A stretch of 64,000 nt of DNA. It comes from Pseudomonadota bacterium. Its GTDB lineage: Bacteria > Pseudomonadota > Alphaproteobacteria > Rhizobiales > Hyphomicrobiaceae. Under the pieces are notes generated by a model that was not told the DNA's origin, did not search any database, and was given only the letters and a program-made list of their open reading frames with translations. This document shows positions 16,465 through 25,535 of the stretch, in pieces. Position 1 is the first letter of the stretch; every line of letters begins with the position of its first letter. Made by a program: the position numbers and the translations under genes. The DNA is taken from contig JAFAFW010000023.1 of NCBI GenBank assembly GCA_023423275.1, positions 42,337-106,336 on the forward strand, given 5' to 3'.

Positions 16465-16899
16465 TTATCGCGGCGGCGCCGTGCCGTAGACGACGCGCCC
16501 GACGGCGACTAGCTTGCCGGCATCGTCCATGACGTCGACGTCGACCACGGCGACGGTCCGGCCCGATCGCCGGACTATGGCACGAAACAGCAGATCGGTT
16601 TTGATCGCGGGCCGCAGATAATCCACGCGCATGTCAATGGTTGGCACTGCGCGTGCGATCTGGATGGCGACCGCGTAATCGCCCACGCTGTCGATCAACG
16701 CCGAGATCGGACCACCGTGCCACTGGCTCGTGCCCGGCAGGCGCTCCACCGCAGGCGAGAAGGGCGCGCGGACTTCGAGAATGCCCTTCTCCGCGTCACA
16801 CGAGACGACCTGGAGATTGAAGGCCGACATGAAACGGGAGGCCGCGAAATCAGCGGCCACTTCGGCTGCGCCCCATGTCGTGTTTTCAGGCATCGGCAA
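16465..16899 (-). CDS. PaaI-type hotdog-fold thioesterase
   Basis: The 144-residue protein has the hotdog signature QWHGGPISALIDSVGDYA followed by the central strands TIDMRVDYLRPAIKTDLLF, as in PaaI/YbgC-like acyl-CoA thioesterases. It probably releases an acid from a CoA ester. This fits the acyl-CoA synthetase on the divergent arm. Its first 14 bases overlap the end of the dadA-like gene. The start could be either of two ATGs two codons apart. Confidence 0.88.
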   Translation of the reverse strand: MPMPENTTWGAAEVAADFAASRFMSAFNLQVVSCDAEKGILEVRAPFSPAVERLPGTSQWHGGPISALIDSVGDYAVAIQIARAVPTIDMRVDYLRPAIKTDLLFRAIVRRSGRTVAVVDVDVMDDAGKLVAVGRVVYGTAPPR

Positions 16900-18139
16900 G
16901 TGTCAATCCTTTGAGGTCGATGTCAGGTTTGCGGCCGGCGATCACGTCGGCGACGATACGTGCGGAGCCCATCGACATCGTCCAGCCGATGTGTCCGTGA
17001 CCCGTATTCAGGAAGAGGTTGCGCTTGGGGGACGTCCCCAACATCGGCGTACCTTTAGGCGTCATCGGGCGCAAACCTGCCCAGCGGCTGGCTTTTTCGT
17101 AGGCGCCGGCGTCCGGAAACAGCCTGCGGATCGTTGCCGTCATATGCGCGAAATCACGTTCGTTCAACGAGCGGTCGAAGCCTGCAAAATCCGCGGTCGC
17201 CGTCACGCGCATGCGATCGCCGAGGCGCGACCAGGCGATCAGGTATTTCTCGTCGACCCCGCACAAGCTGGGCGCGCCGTTGTGGCCCTCGACGGGAACG
17301 GTGAGGGCATAGCCCTTGACGGGATAGATCGGCATGTCGAAGCCGACTTGCCGGCTGAGACCGGGGCTGTAGCAGCCGGCCGCCAGAACGAACGCATCCG
17401 CGGTGACCGGACCTTTGTCCGTTTCAACTTTCGTGATCCGGTCGCCCTCGGCGATGATCTTGCGGATCTGGGTCGACCACTGGAATGCGACGCCGAGCTT
17501 TTCCGCACAGTGATTGGCCAGCGCGTTTGCGAACTTGTGGCAGTCGCCGGATTCATCGGTCGGGCAATAGATCGCGCCCGCAATGTTGGCGCGATCGGAA
17601 TTCAGCGCGGGCTCGATGGTAATGGCTTCCTCGGTGCTGACGGGCCGCAGCGTGACGCCATTGTCCGTCAGGATACTCATGGCGCCGACGCCGCGCGCCA
17701 GGTGATCCTTGTCGCGGTAGACGTAAACCGCACCTTGCGTCCGCCGGTCGTAGCCTAGGTCGATGTGGCGATTGATATCGGCGAAGCGCTCCTGCGAGTA
17801 GAGGCAGAGGCGCACCTTGTGGGCGGTGTTGATGGCCGCGCGTTCCGACGTGCATTCCTTCAGGAAGCGCCAGCACCAGCGCCACATGGCCGGATCGAGC
17901 CGGAAGCGCATGCGCAACGCGACGTCATCGCGGAACAGCGATTGCCAGAGAATCTTCGGAGCGCGCGGTGACGCCCACGTGTAGGCATGTCCGGGAGAGA
18001 CCATGCCGGCATTGGAGAAGCTGGTCTCCATGGCGGCCTTGTCCTGCCGGTCTATGACCGTCACATCGTGGCCGTCAGAAGCAAGTTCATAGGCGGTCGT
18101 GACGCCGACGATACCTGCTCCGAGGACCACGATGCGCAT
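16886..18139 (-). CDS. D-amino-acid dehydrogenase (DadA-like FAD oxidoreductase)
   Basis: The 417-residue DAO-family flavoprotein has the FAD Rossmann motif VVLGAGIVGVTTAYELASDG at its start, VIDRQ, the SFSNAGMVSPGHAYTWASP block of DadA, and the C-terminal GLRPMTPKGTPMLGTS and NTGHGHIGWTMSMGSARIVA. DadA oxidises D-amino acids to 2-imino/2-oxo acids and passes electrons to the respiratory chain. The RidA gene directly upstream in the operon (14 bp) supports imine formation. The substrate may be a D- or N-substituted amino acid. Confidence 0.9.
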   Translation of the reverse strand: MRIVVLGAGIVGVTTAYELASDGHDVTVIDRQDKAAMETSFSNAGMVSPGHAYTWASPRAPKILWQSLFRDDVALRMRFRLDPAMWRWCWRFLKECTSERAAINTAHKVRLCLYSQERFADINRHIDLGYDRRTQGAVYVYRDKDHLARGVGAMSILTDNGVTLRPVSTEEAITIEPALNSDRANIAGAIYCPTDESGDCHKFANALANHCAEKLGVAFQWSTQIRKIIAEGDRITKVETDKGPVTADAFVLAAGCYSPGLSRQVGFDMPIYPVKGYALTVPVEGHNGAPSLCGVDEKYLIAWSRLGDRMRVTATADFAGFDRSLNERDFAHMTATIRRLFPDAGAYEKASRWAGLRPMTPKGTPMLGTSPKRNLFLNTGHGHIGWTMSMGSARIVADVIAGRKPDIDLKGLTLADA

Positions 18140-18153
18140 AGTGATGTCCGATC

Positions 18154-18504
18154 TCAGACTGCCGCGGTCATCGCAATTTCGACGGTAAACTGCGGCGCGG
18201 CGAGCTTTGCTTCGACGGTTGCGCGCGCTGGAGATGCACCGGGAGCGATCCAGGAATCCCAGACCTTGTTCATCTCGTCGAATTTGGAGATATCGGTGAG
18301 CCAGATGTTCGCGGCCAGAAGTTTCGTCTTGTCGGTGCCCGCCGCTGCAAGGATCTTGTCCATGCCGGCCAGAATGTCCGCCGTCTGCTCGGAAACGCTC
18401 TTGCCGGGAGCACCATGCGCAACCTGGCCCGAGATATAGACCGTCCCGTTGTGGACGACGGCCTTGCTCATGCGAGGGCCGGGTTCGATACGATTGATTG
18501 CCAT
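18154..18504 (-). CDS. RidA/YjgF family protein
   Basis: The 116-residue protein has the Rid fold with VYISGQVAHG and the substrate Arg in SPARATVEAKLA (R94). Rid proteins hydrolyse reactive enamines and imines, which matches its place just before the DadA-like gene. The C-terminal Glu usual in RidA (V-E-I-E) appears as VEIAMTAAV, so it probably belongs to a Rid subgroup other than archetypal RidA. It is 87 bp downstream of the TRAP large permease gene, the largest gap in this part of the operon. Confidence 0.9.
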   Translation of the reverse strand: MAINRIEPGPRMSKAVVHNGTVYISGQVAHGAPGKSVSEQTADILAGMDKILAAAGTDKTKLLAANIWLTDISKFDEMNKVWDSWIAPGASPARATVEAKLAAPQFTVEIAMTAAV

Positions 18505-18591
18505 TTTTCCTCCATAACGGATGGCGCTTTTTACTCAGCGCGTCACCTTAATGTCGCCCGTGGCGCGGCGACAAGCCTTTGTCTCGGGTTG

Positions 18592-19908
18592 TCACTTGCC
18601 GAGCATCGGCAACCAGAGGGCAGTCCACGGGATGAAATAGACCATAACGGCTGTCAAAATCTGGCAGGCGATGAACGGCAAGACACCAACGTACATCTCT
18701 TGTGTTTTGAAGTTTTTCGGTGCGATGCCGCGAAGATAGAAGATCGCGGGCGCCATGGGCGGCGTCAGGTAGGAGGTCTGGATCATGATAACGACCAGCA
18801 CCGCGAACCATAGCGGATCGATTCCCGCCGGCGCCAGGAACGGCATGAACAGCGGGATGCAGATCAGCACCACCGAAACCCAGTCGAGCAGGGCGCCGAG
18901 GATGAACACGATGCCGAGGAACAGCATCAGTAGCCCGGTACTACCGAGCTGAAGCGCTGTCACAATCTCCTGCACAAGCTGCGCGCCGCCTTGCAGGCGG
19001 AAAATGCTGGTGAACATCGTACCGCCGGTGACGATCAAGAGGATCATGGCGGAGATCAAAATCGTCTTGATCGTCGCCTGCCAGAGCCCTTTCCATGTGA
19101 AGTCGCGGTAGATGATGTTCAGGATCACCGCTCCGACTGCCCCGACGGCGGCGGCTTCAGTCACGGCCGCGATGCCTGCCAGAATGGAACCGATGACAGC
19201 CGTCACCAGAAGCAACGGCGGGAAGATCGCCTGGGCCGAAAATATCAATTTCTGGCCCAACGGCATGGCAAGTTCATCTTGCGGTGTGCGCGGTGCACCT
19301 GCGGGGAAGATCAGCGCGTAAATGATGATCCAACTGAAGAACAGCCCGACCATGAATAAGCCAGGGATGAGGACTGCGGCGAACAAATCGCCGACGGAGA
19401 TCTGAGCCACGGAGGCATAGATTACGACGACAATCGAGGGTGGGATCATCGTCCCCAACGACCCCCCCGCCGTGATCACCCCGGAGGTGAGGCTGCGCGC
19501 GTAGCCGGCTTTCACCATGGGAGGAATAGCCAGAAGACCGACCATGACCTCCACGGCGCCGACAACACCGGTCCCGGCTGCAAAGAGGGTGCACATGGCC
19601 ATCGTTGCCAGTCCCAGCCCGCCAGGGAACCGCCCGACCCATAATTTCATCGCCTCGAACACACGGCGTCCCATTCCGGAATGTTCGAGAACGGCCCCCA
19701 TGAATATGAAGAGCGGTACGGCTGCGAGCGCATAATTCGAGGCGACGTTGCCGACAAACCGGAACAATTGCAAACCGGCGCGATCGCCGAATATCGGTAT
19801 TGCGAAAGCAACGGCCGTGACGATCAGGCTGAACGAGATCGGGATGCCGGCGAATATCAGGATGAAGGCTGCCGGAAACATCCAGGCAGCAAGCGGCAGG
19901 CTTTCCAT
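18592..19908 (-). CDS. dctM: TRAP transporter large permease subunit (DctM)
   Basis: The 438-residue protein has about 12 hydrophobic segments and the DctM pattern, including GIPISFSLIVTA near the N-terminus, GVVGAVEVMVGLLAIPPM and GSLGTMIPPSIVVVIYASVA. It forms the ion-coupled import channel with the DctQ subunit encoded 13 bp upstream. It is the third gene of the operon starting at the DctP gene. Confidence 0.95.
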   Translation of the reverse strand: MESLPLAAWMFPAAFILIFAGIPISFSLIVTAVAFAIPIFGDRAGLQLFRFVGNVASNYALAAVPLFIFMGAVLEHSGMGRRVFEAMKLWVGRFPGGLGLATMAMCTLFAAGTGVVGAVEVMVGLLAIPPMVKAGYARSLTSGVITAGGSLGTMIPPSIVVVIYASVAQISVGDLFAAVLIPGLFMVGLFFSWIIIYALIFPAGAPRTPQDELAMPLGQKLIFSAQAIFPPLLLVTAVIGSILAGIAAVTEAAAVGAVGAVILNIIYRDFTWKGLWQATIKTILISAMILLIVTGGTMFTSIFRLQGGAQLVQEIVTALQLGSTGLLMLFLGIVFILGALLDWVSVVLICIPLFMPFLAPAGIDPLWFAVLVVIMIQTSYLTPPMAPAIFYLRGIAPKNFKTQEMYVGVLPFIACQILTAVMVYFIPWTALWLPMLGK

Positions 19909-19921
19909 CAGGACAGGTCCA

Positions 19922-20422
19922 TCAATGTGCAGGTTCTTCGGTGTCCGGACCGGTCAGAATTCGGCCGAGAACCTGAAGCCAAAGCGCCGTCAATCCGATC
20001 GCGAGGACCGTCTGGAAGGGCCAGATCTTGGGTTGCCACGGACTAACCTGCTCAATCTCGCCCGTGACCCAGGAACTCCAGGCCTGTCCCCAGCCCGCGT
20101 AACAGATCAGCCCGAGCGCCGGCAGCACGAGGAATGTGAACGTCACGATCTCGATGATGCGCTTCACGCGCGGACTGAAATACTGGGACAGGATATCGAC
20201 GGCCACATGCTGGTTGCGATGCAATCCGAGCGCGCAGGCCAGAATGAAGGCTGCACCGTTCAGCATGTAGGCGACGTCGTAGGCCCAAACGGTAGGGGCG
20301 TGCAGGAGGTAGCGCGACAGCACCTCGATCATCGTCACGACGATGAGGCCGAGGGCTGCCAGCGCTGCAGCTACGCCGCATACTTCGGATATGCGCACGA
20401 AGGCGCGTGTCAGTGACCTCAT
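19922..20422 (-). CDS. dctQ: TRAP transporter small permease subunit (DctQ)
   Basis: The 166-residue protein has four hydrophobic helices and the DctQ features VTMIEVLSRYLLHAPTVWA and LHRNQHVAVDIL. The chosen ATG at 20422 follows GAAGGGCGC. An in-frame extension to 20548 would overlap the dctP gene by 82 bp and add non-homologous sequence. It sits between the genes for the binding protein and large permease. Confidence 0.9.
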   Translation of the reverse strand: MRSLTRAFVRISEVCGVAAALAALGLIVVTMIEVLSRYLLHAPTVWAYDVAYMLNGAAFILACALGLHRNQHVAVDILSQYFSPRVKRIIEIVTFTFLVLPALGLICYAGWGQAWSSWVTGEIEQVSPWQPKIWPFQTVLAIGLTALWLQVLGRILTGPDTEEPAH

Positions 20423-20466
20423 CGTACTGCAGCGCCCTTCCTGACTGTCAGATCCCGGAAACGCAA

Positions 20467-21549
20467 TCAATCGACCGTGCGATAGGACGCGTTTTCGAGC
20501 CAGTTGTCGTAGAACGCATAGTAGGAGTCGGAAATCCGCTTCATCCACGGATTACCCTTGGCTTCCTGCTCGGCGGTCCGCTTCTTGGCCCATTCTCGTC
20601 CCGCCTCGCGGATGTCCTTGATGAGTGAAGGATCGCACTGAATGACCTCGGCCTTGCCTGTGCGGATCTTCTTCATCGCCTCGACATCGTCCATCGTCCA
20701 GCTGATCAGGGTATCGAGCGTTGCCACCTTGGCGGCATTCTGGATCTGCAACTTCAGCTCTTCCGGTAGCGGATCCCACTTCGCAATCGGGACGATGAAC
20801 TCGAACATGAAGGCGTTCGTATGCGGCCCGGGTACAATGATGTAGGGGGCGGCGTTCTGCAGGCCGGTCTTGAGATTTTCTGCCGGACCGGACCATTCGA
20901 CGACGTCAACGCCGCGACGCTCGAGCATCGTGTAGACTTCGGAGCCCGCAACCGTTGTTGCTGCAGCGCCGAAATACTCGTTGAGGATCTGCGCCCAGGC
21001 GCCCGACGCGCGGAATTTCACGCCTTTCAGATCTGCGGCCGTTTTGATCGGCTTATGGGAATGCCAGATTTCTGCAGGGCCGATACTGCAGGGGATGGAA
21101 TGCATTTTCATTGTTTCGCGGCGATGCTGCGCGAGCAGATCGGCGCCGCCGCCTGCGTACAGCCAATGCATCAACATTTCAGGCGGCATGCCGCCTGGAT
21201 GGCCGCCATAGAATGAATTCGCCGGATCGCGGTTGACGATATAAAGCGGCGTCAATTGCGCGGCGTCGGCAAGGCCGTCCTCGACAGCCTTATAGGCTTC
21301 GAGCGGAGGCGCGATCACGCCGCCGGGAAACACCTGCAGTTCGAGTTTGCCCAGGGTTATCTCTTTGATTCGCTTCACGAACGGCACGATTGTGTGGGTG
21401 TAGAACATGGACGTTTCGCCGGAAAAGTGATTGACGCGCCAGCGGATCGTCTGTTGTGCGGAAGCTGGTGAAGACGCATTGATGGTCGATGCTGCAACGG
21501 CGGCGGTTCCGACGCCAAGGCCCTGCAGAAATTTGCGACGGTTATCCAT
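20467..21549 (-). CDS. TRAP transporter solute-binding protein (DctP family)
   Basis: The 360-residue secreted receptor has an N-terminal signal with a double-Arg start (MDNRRKFLQGLGVGTAAVA, cleavage near SPASA-QQT), compatible with Tat export. It then shows the DctP fold (WRVNHFSGETSMFYTHTIVP, GVKFRASGAWAQILNEYFGA with the binding Arg, LERRGVDVVEWSGP). ATG 21549 is preferred; a TTG six codons upstream is also in frame. It is the first gene of the minus-strand operon and is divergent from the maleate-isomerase-fold gene. The W-S-G-P motif belongs to the TRAP group that often takes hydrophobic or 2-oxo acids (family knowledge). Confidence 0.93.
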   Translation of the reverse strand: MDNRRKFLQGLGVGTAAVAASTINASSPASAQQTIRWRVNHFSGETSMFYTHTIVPFVKRIKEITLGKLELQVFPGGVIAPPLEAYKAVEDGLADAAQLTPLYIVNRDPANSFYGGHPGGMPPEMLMHWLYAGGGADLLAQHRRETMKMHSIPCSIGPAEIWHSHKPIKTAADLKGVKFRASGAWAQILNEYFGAAATTVAGSEVYTMLERRGVDVVEWSGPAENLKTGLQNAAPYIIVPGPHTNAFMFEFIVPIAKWDPLPEELKLQIQNAAKVATLDTLISWTMDDVEAMKKIRTGKAEVIQCDPSLIKDIREAGREWAKKRTAEQEAKGNPWMKRISDSYYAFYDNWLENASYRTVD

Positions 21550-21675
21550 TTTGTTTTCTGTCTCCAAGCGCAGTTTTTATGAAGCCATCTTGCTTGCCGG
21601 AATGGTACCCTCGCTAATATCATCGAACGATTATGTTCCTCCGGTCAATATCAGCATTTAAGCGAGACGTGCCTG
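21550..21675. promoter_or_regulatory. divergent promoter region of the 16-gene module
   Basis: This short region must drive both arms. It holds a direct repeat AATATCA (21616-21622 and 21647-21653, 31 bp apart, about three helical turns). Flanking inverted hexamers CTCGCT (21610-21615) and AGCGAG (21661-21666) are also present. No regulator gene is adjacent, so the controlling protein is unknown. Confidence 0.35.
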
Positions 21676-22485
21676 ATGAACGAGCAAACGACGTCATCCG
21701 CACTGGGGGCCACGCCTCTTGAGGTCGATCTCGAACGCCTGCCGTTCAAGACGGATGGTGGCGTCGGCAAGCGCGCGGCGCTGGGTTTGCTTGTTCTGGA
21801 GACAGATCAGACGATCGAGGACGAGTTTCGTGCCATCTGGCCGGCCGAAGGCGTGGCGCTCTACGGTGCGCGCTTGCACAACGATCCGCAGATTACGCCC
21901 GAAACCCTGAAACAGATGGAAGAGCGGATTGCACCGACGACCGAATTGTTGCCGTTCATGGTGGATATGCCGGTCGTTGCATTCGCGTGCACCTCGGGCG
22001 CCCTGGTGATCGGCGAAGACCGTGTCGCGGAGCTGGTTAAGACGGTTCGTCCGAATGCGAAGGTCACGGATCCCGTGACGGCGGCTATTGCTGCATTGCG
22101 CGCCACGGGCGTGCGGCGCGTCGGGCTGCTGACGCCCTATGTCCGGGAAATCAATCACCGGCTGCGCGCCGCATTGATGGCGCGTGGCCTCGACATCCCG
22201 GTGATGGGCTCATTCAACGAAGCCGATGACGACATCGTCGCGCGGATGACGCCGCGCGCCATTCTCGATGCTATCGTCCAGATCGGCCAATCCGCGTCCT
22301 GCGATGGCGTATTCGTGTCCTGCACGTCGCTGCGGGTGGCGCGGATCGTCGAGGAAGCAGAAGCTTTAATCGACAAGCCCGTGACGTCCAGCAATCACGC
22401 GCTGGCGTGGCATATGCTGCGTCTTGCGGGAATCGACGAAGACATACCGGGCTTCGGCCGCCTCTATCGCAGCCGGCTGGCTTGA
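21676..22485 (+). CDS. maleate isomerase / Asp-Glu racemase superfamily enzyme
   Basis: The 269-residue protein has the pseudo-symmetric two-cysteine plan of the Asp/Glu racemase, maleate isomerase and arylmalonate decarboxylase superfamily. The first cysteine is in VVAFACTSGALVIGED (C105) and the second in GVFVSCTSLRVA (C216), with TPY at about 153. Such enzymes racemise, isomerise or decarboxylate carboxylates through carbanion or covalent intermediates without cofactors. It is the first gene of the plus-strand arm, 10 bp before the ATC-hydrolase-like gene. Confidence 0.85.
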   Translation: MNEQTTSSALGATPLEVDLERLPFKTDGGVGKRAALGLLVLETDQTIEDEFRAIWPAEGVALYGARLHNDPQITPETLKQMEERIAPTTELLPFMVDMPVVAFACTSGALVIGEDRVAELVKTVRPNAKVTDPVTAAIAALRATGVRRVGLLTPYVREINHRLRAALMARGLDIPVMGSFNEADDDIVARMTPRAILDAIVQIGQSASCDGVFVSCTSLRVARIVEEAEALIDKPVTSSNHALAWHMLRLAGIDEDIPGFGRLYRSRLA

Positions 22486-22495
22486 GGATACTGCA

Positions 22496-23017
22496 ATGAC
22501 ACTACCGATCATCCAGCGCCGCCGGATCGAGGCGGAACTCATCAAAGAGATTTACGAGACGCTGGTCGAAAAGATCGGCAAGACCACAGCCAATGAGGTG
22601 ATTTCGGTTTCGATCCGGCGCTCGGCGATCGCGCAGGCCCGTCAGTTCGCCGAGAAAGAGCCGGCCGGAACGAGCCTGGAAACGTTCGCCGAACTTTATA
22701 AGCATTGGACCGCGGAAGACGCGCTGACCATCGAAGTCACGCGGCGGGATGCAACGGGTTTTGATTTCGACGTCAAGCGGTGCCGTTACGCGGAAATGTA
22801 TCGCGACATGGGGCTTGGCGATATCGGGCATTTGTTATCGTGCAATCGCGATGGCGCTTTCTGCGAGGGTTACGATCCGGCGATCAAATTCTCCCGGACG
22901 CAAACTTTGATGCAGGGCGCATCGCATTGCGACTTCCGTTATCGCTATCAGCCCGATAAAACGAACGGTGCAACGCAACAAGTGGAGACCACGGCGAATG
23001 AAGGCCATTCTGTTTGA
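22496..23017 (+). CDS. L-2-amino-thiazoline-4-carboxylic acid hydrolase family protein
   Basis: The 173-residue protein matches the ATC-hydrolase family, whose Pseudomonas founder opens L-2-amino-thiazoline-4-carboxylate to N-carbamoyl-L-cysteine. The diagnostic C-terminal half is present: VKRCRYAEMYRDMGLGDIG, LLSCNRDGAFCEGYDP and SRTQTLMQGASHCDFRYRY. Family members occur in many clusters without thiazoline metabolism, so the reaction here is open. The ATG at 22496 lies 10 bp after the preceding stop, and the gene overlaps the next one by 20 bp. Confidence 0.85.
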   Translation: MTLPIIQRRRIEAELIKEIYETLVEKIGKTTANEVISVSIRRSAIAQARQFAEKEPAGTSLETFAELYKHWTAEDALTIEVTRRDATGFDFDVKRCRYAEMYRDMGLGDIGHLLSCNRDGAFCEGYDPAIKFSRTQTLMQGASHCDFRYRYQPDKTNGATQQVETTANEGHSV

Positions 23018-23996
23018 TGAGCACGGTGGCCTTGAAAAGCTGAGGTGGGACGAATTTCCTGATCCGGTTTGCGGGACGGACGAATGTGTCCTGCGGGTGA
23101 CGGCCACCGCGCTCAACGGCTTCGACCCGATGATCCTGAACGGGATTCCGGGCCTCAAGACGCCGTTTCCCATGATCCCCGGCGGAGACGTCGTCGGCGA
23201 GGTGATCGAGGTAGGTTCCGAGGTTACGGACCGGCGGGTCGGCGAACGCGTGCAAGTTGTTCCGTTCCAACCCAGTATTGGGCAGATGGGCGAAACGCTG
23301 CGCGGGGGCGCGTGCGAGAAAATTGCCGTGAAGGCGCGTTTCCTGCTCCCGATTCCGGATGGCGTCAGCGACGTGGATGCCGCGTCACTGCCGATCGCCT
23401 ATGGCACCGCTCGACGGATGATCGTGGAACGTGGTCTGGTCAAGGCTGGCGAAAAGGTCCTCGTGCTCGGCGCCAGTGGTGGTGTCGGAACGGGCGCTGT
23501 GCAGCTCGCCAAGCTTGCCGGTGCCGAGGTCGTCGCCTGCGCGAGCAGCGCGGACAAATGCGAAAAATTGCGCGAAATTGGTGCCGACGCGACCATCGAC
23601 ACCTCGAAGGAAGATTTCGTCAAGGCCATCTACGAGCGCTACGGCAAGCCGCGGATCTGGGGTGGCGGCGGCGTGGATGTGGTCATCAATTATATCGGTG
23701 GTGAGACCTGGGCGAAAAGCCTGAAGGTGATGACGCGGTTCGGACGGATGCTGACCTGCGGCGCGACTGCGGGTTACGATCCCAAGGAGGATATCCGCTA
23801 TATCTGGTCGTACGAGCTGTCACTCGTCGGCTCGAACGCCTGGACTCCGGAAGATCAGGTCGCGCTGATGAATTTGGTGCGCGACGGCAAGCTGAAGCCG
23901 GTCATCGATCGCGTGCTGCCGATTTCCGAATTCCGTTCCGGGCTGCAGGCGCTGATCAATCGCGAAGTGTTCGGCAAGGTCGTTCTCATCCCATGA
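22998..23996 (+). CDS. zinc-independent MDR oxidoreductase (quinone-oxidoreductase-like)
   Basis: The 332-residue medium-chain dehydrogenase/reductase has the GroES-like domain (TALNGFDPMILNG, PMIPGGDVVGEVIEVGSEV) and an NADP Rossmann domain (VLVLGASGGVGTGAVQLAKL). The catalytic zinc Cys is replaced (ALNGFDP), and the structural Cys cluster is absent, which places it with zinc-less reductases such as quinone or enoyl reductases. The start follows GGAGACCACGGCGA. It overlaps both neighbours, so it is part of the coupled plus-strand arm. Confidence 0.88.
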   Translation: MKAILFDEHGGLEKLRWDEFPDPVCGTDECVLRVTATALNGFDPMILNGIPGLKTPFPMIPGGDVVGEVIEVGSEVTDRRVGERVQVVPFQPSIGQMGETLRGGACEKIAVKARFLLPIPDGVSDVDAASLPIAYGTARRMIVERGLVKAGEKVLVLGASGGVGTGAVQLAKLAGAEVVACASSADKCEKLREIGADATIDTSKEDFVKAIYERYGKPRIWGGGGVDVVINYIGGETWAKSLKVMTRFGRMLTCGATAGYDPKEDIRYIWSYELSLVGSNAWTPEDQVALMNLVRDGKLKPVIDRVLPISEFRSGLQALINREVFGKVVLIP

Positions 23997-25534
23997 CTGC
24001 AGCAAAGAATGCCGCACCATCCGCGGCGGAGAATGTCAATCTGGGCGCGTTGCTGTCGCGGATGCCCGACGCCGGGCGCGTCACGCTGATCGAGTACCGG
24101 GTTGGTGCACCGCCGAAGCTGTGGCCGGCGGGAGAACTCGACGGCTATGCATCGGCGGTTGCACGCGCCCTGTTGCGACGAGGTGTGAAGCGGGGCGATT
24201 CCATTGCCGTGATCGCGGCGAACAGCGCGGCTTTCGTTGCGCTCTATTTCGGCGCGATGCGGGCCGGCATTGTCGTTGTTCCGGTAAACTACAAGGTCGC
24301 TGCGGACACGGTCGCCTATATCATCGGCGATGCCGAGGTCAAACTCGTCTTTACCGATAGCGAGCGCGCCGGGCTGGCGCCTGCCGATGTGCCCCACATC
24401 GAGATCGGTTCGCCGGACTGGGACGGGTTTCTCGATCCGGGGCCATTCGAAGCGGTCGTCGTTGGCAAGGACGAGATCGCCCAGCTTCTCTACACATCGG
24501 GCTCTACGGGGCGGCCGAAAGGCGTGCCGCTGAGCCACGCCGGGCAGCACTGGGCGGTGTCCGTCGTGACCCGGGAGGACAACAGCCACCATACGCTGCT
24601 GGTCGCGGCCCCGATGTATCACATGAATGCGCTGTTCAATCTGAAGTTCGCGTTCCTGAACCGCGCGCGCATCATCCTGCAGCCGAGCTTTACCGCCGAG
24701 GGCTATATCGATGCCATCATCGCACACGGAGCCACCTGGCTGACATCGGTCCCGACGATGCTGGCGCTTGTTGCCAACCATATCGGAGACGGCCCGCGAC
24801 CGCCGGAATTCGACCGGATCACGCGCATCTTCATGGGGTCGTCGCCTTACAGCACACAGCTTCTGGCACGGGTGAAGACGCTGTTCCCGAATGCGCACAT
24901 CACGAACGGCTATGGGACGACGGAAGCCGGTCCTGCCGTTTACGGTCCACACCCGGATGGCCATCCGACACCGGATTGCGCCCTCGGCTACCCGATCAGG
25001 AGTGCGGAGGCGCGCCTCGTCGATCCGTCCGGCGGTGTGGTGGAAGGGACGGGCGAGGGCGTCCTGCAGATGCGCAATCCGGCGACGATGGCCGGATACC
25101 GCAACCTGCCCGACAAGACGCTGAGCGCGTTGCGGGATGGCGGCTGGTATCACTCCGGCGATGTCGTGCGACGCGACGAACTGGGCTTCCACTGGTTCGT
25201 GGGGCGTGAGGACGACATGTTCGTGTGCGGCGGCGAGAATATCTGGCCGGTGGAAGTCGAACGATTGCTGGAGCGTCATCCCGGAGTTGCGCAGTCGATC
25301 GTGGTGCCGGTGCCGGACGAGACCAAGCAGAACCTGCCGGTGGCCTTCATCGTGCGGCGGGAGGGATCGGACGTCGACGAAGTCGCCGTCAAAGCCTGGG
25401 CGATCGACAACGGACCCGCCTATCAGCATCCGCGGCAGGTCTTCTTCATTGATGCCCTGCCCCTGGCCGGCACCAACAAGATCGACCGGAATGCGCTGAA
25501 GGCGGAGGCCGCGCGCCAGTTCCAGAGACGTTGA
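23993..25534 (+). CDS. class I adenylate-forming acyl-CoA synthetase
   Basis: The 513-residue protein carries the ANL-superfamily motifs in order: LLYTSGSTGRPKGVPLSH (phosphate loop), NGYGTTEAGP, GWYHSGDVV and FVGREDDMFVCGGENIWPVE (hinge), and the C-terminal Lys in GTNKIDRNALK. It activates a carboxylate as an acyl-AMP and makes the CoA thioester. It overlaps the MDR gene as ATGA. The hotdog thioesterase on the other arm could reverse its product. The acid is unidentified; no ring-specific signature is evident. Confidence 0.92.
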   Translation: MTAAKNAAPSAAENVNLGALLSRMPDAGRVTLIEYRVGAPPKLWPAGELDGYASAVARALLRRGVKRGDSIAVIAANSAAFVALYFGAMRAGIVVVPVNYKVAADTVAYIIGDAEVKLVFTDSERAGLAPADVPHIEIGSPDWDGFLDPGPFEAVVVGKDEIAQLLYTSGSTGRPKGVPLSHAGQHWAVSVVTREDNSHHTLLVAAPMYHMNALFNLKFAFLNRARIILQPSFTAEGYIDAIIAHGATWLTSVPTMLALVANHIGDGPRPPEFDRITRIFMGSSPYSTQLLARVKTLFPNAHITNGYGTTEAGPAVYGPHPDGHPTPDCALGYPIRSAEARLVDPSGGVVEGTGEGVLQMRNPATMAGYRNLPDKTLSALRDGGWYHSGDVVRRDELGFHWFVGREDDMFVCGGENIWPVEVERLLERHPGVAQSIVVPVPDETKQNLPVAFIVRREGSDVDEVAVKAWAIDNGPAYQHPRQVFFIDALPLAGTNKIDRNALKAEAARQFQRR

Positions 25535-25535
25535 T

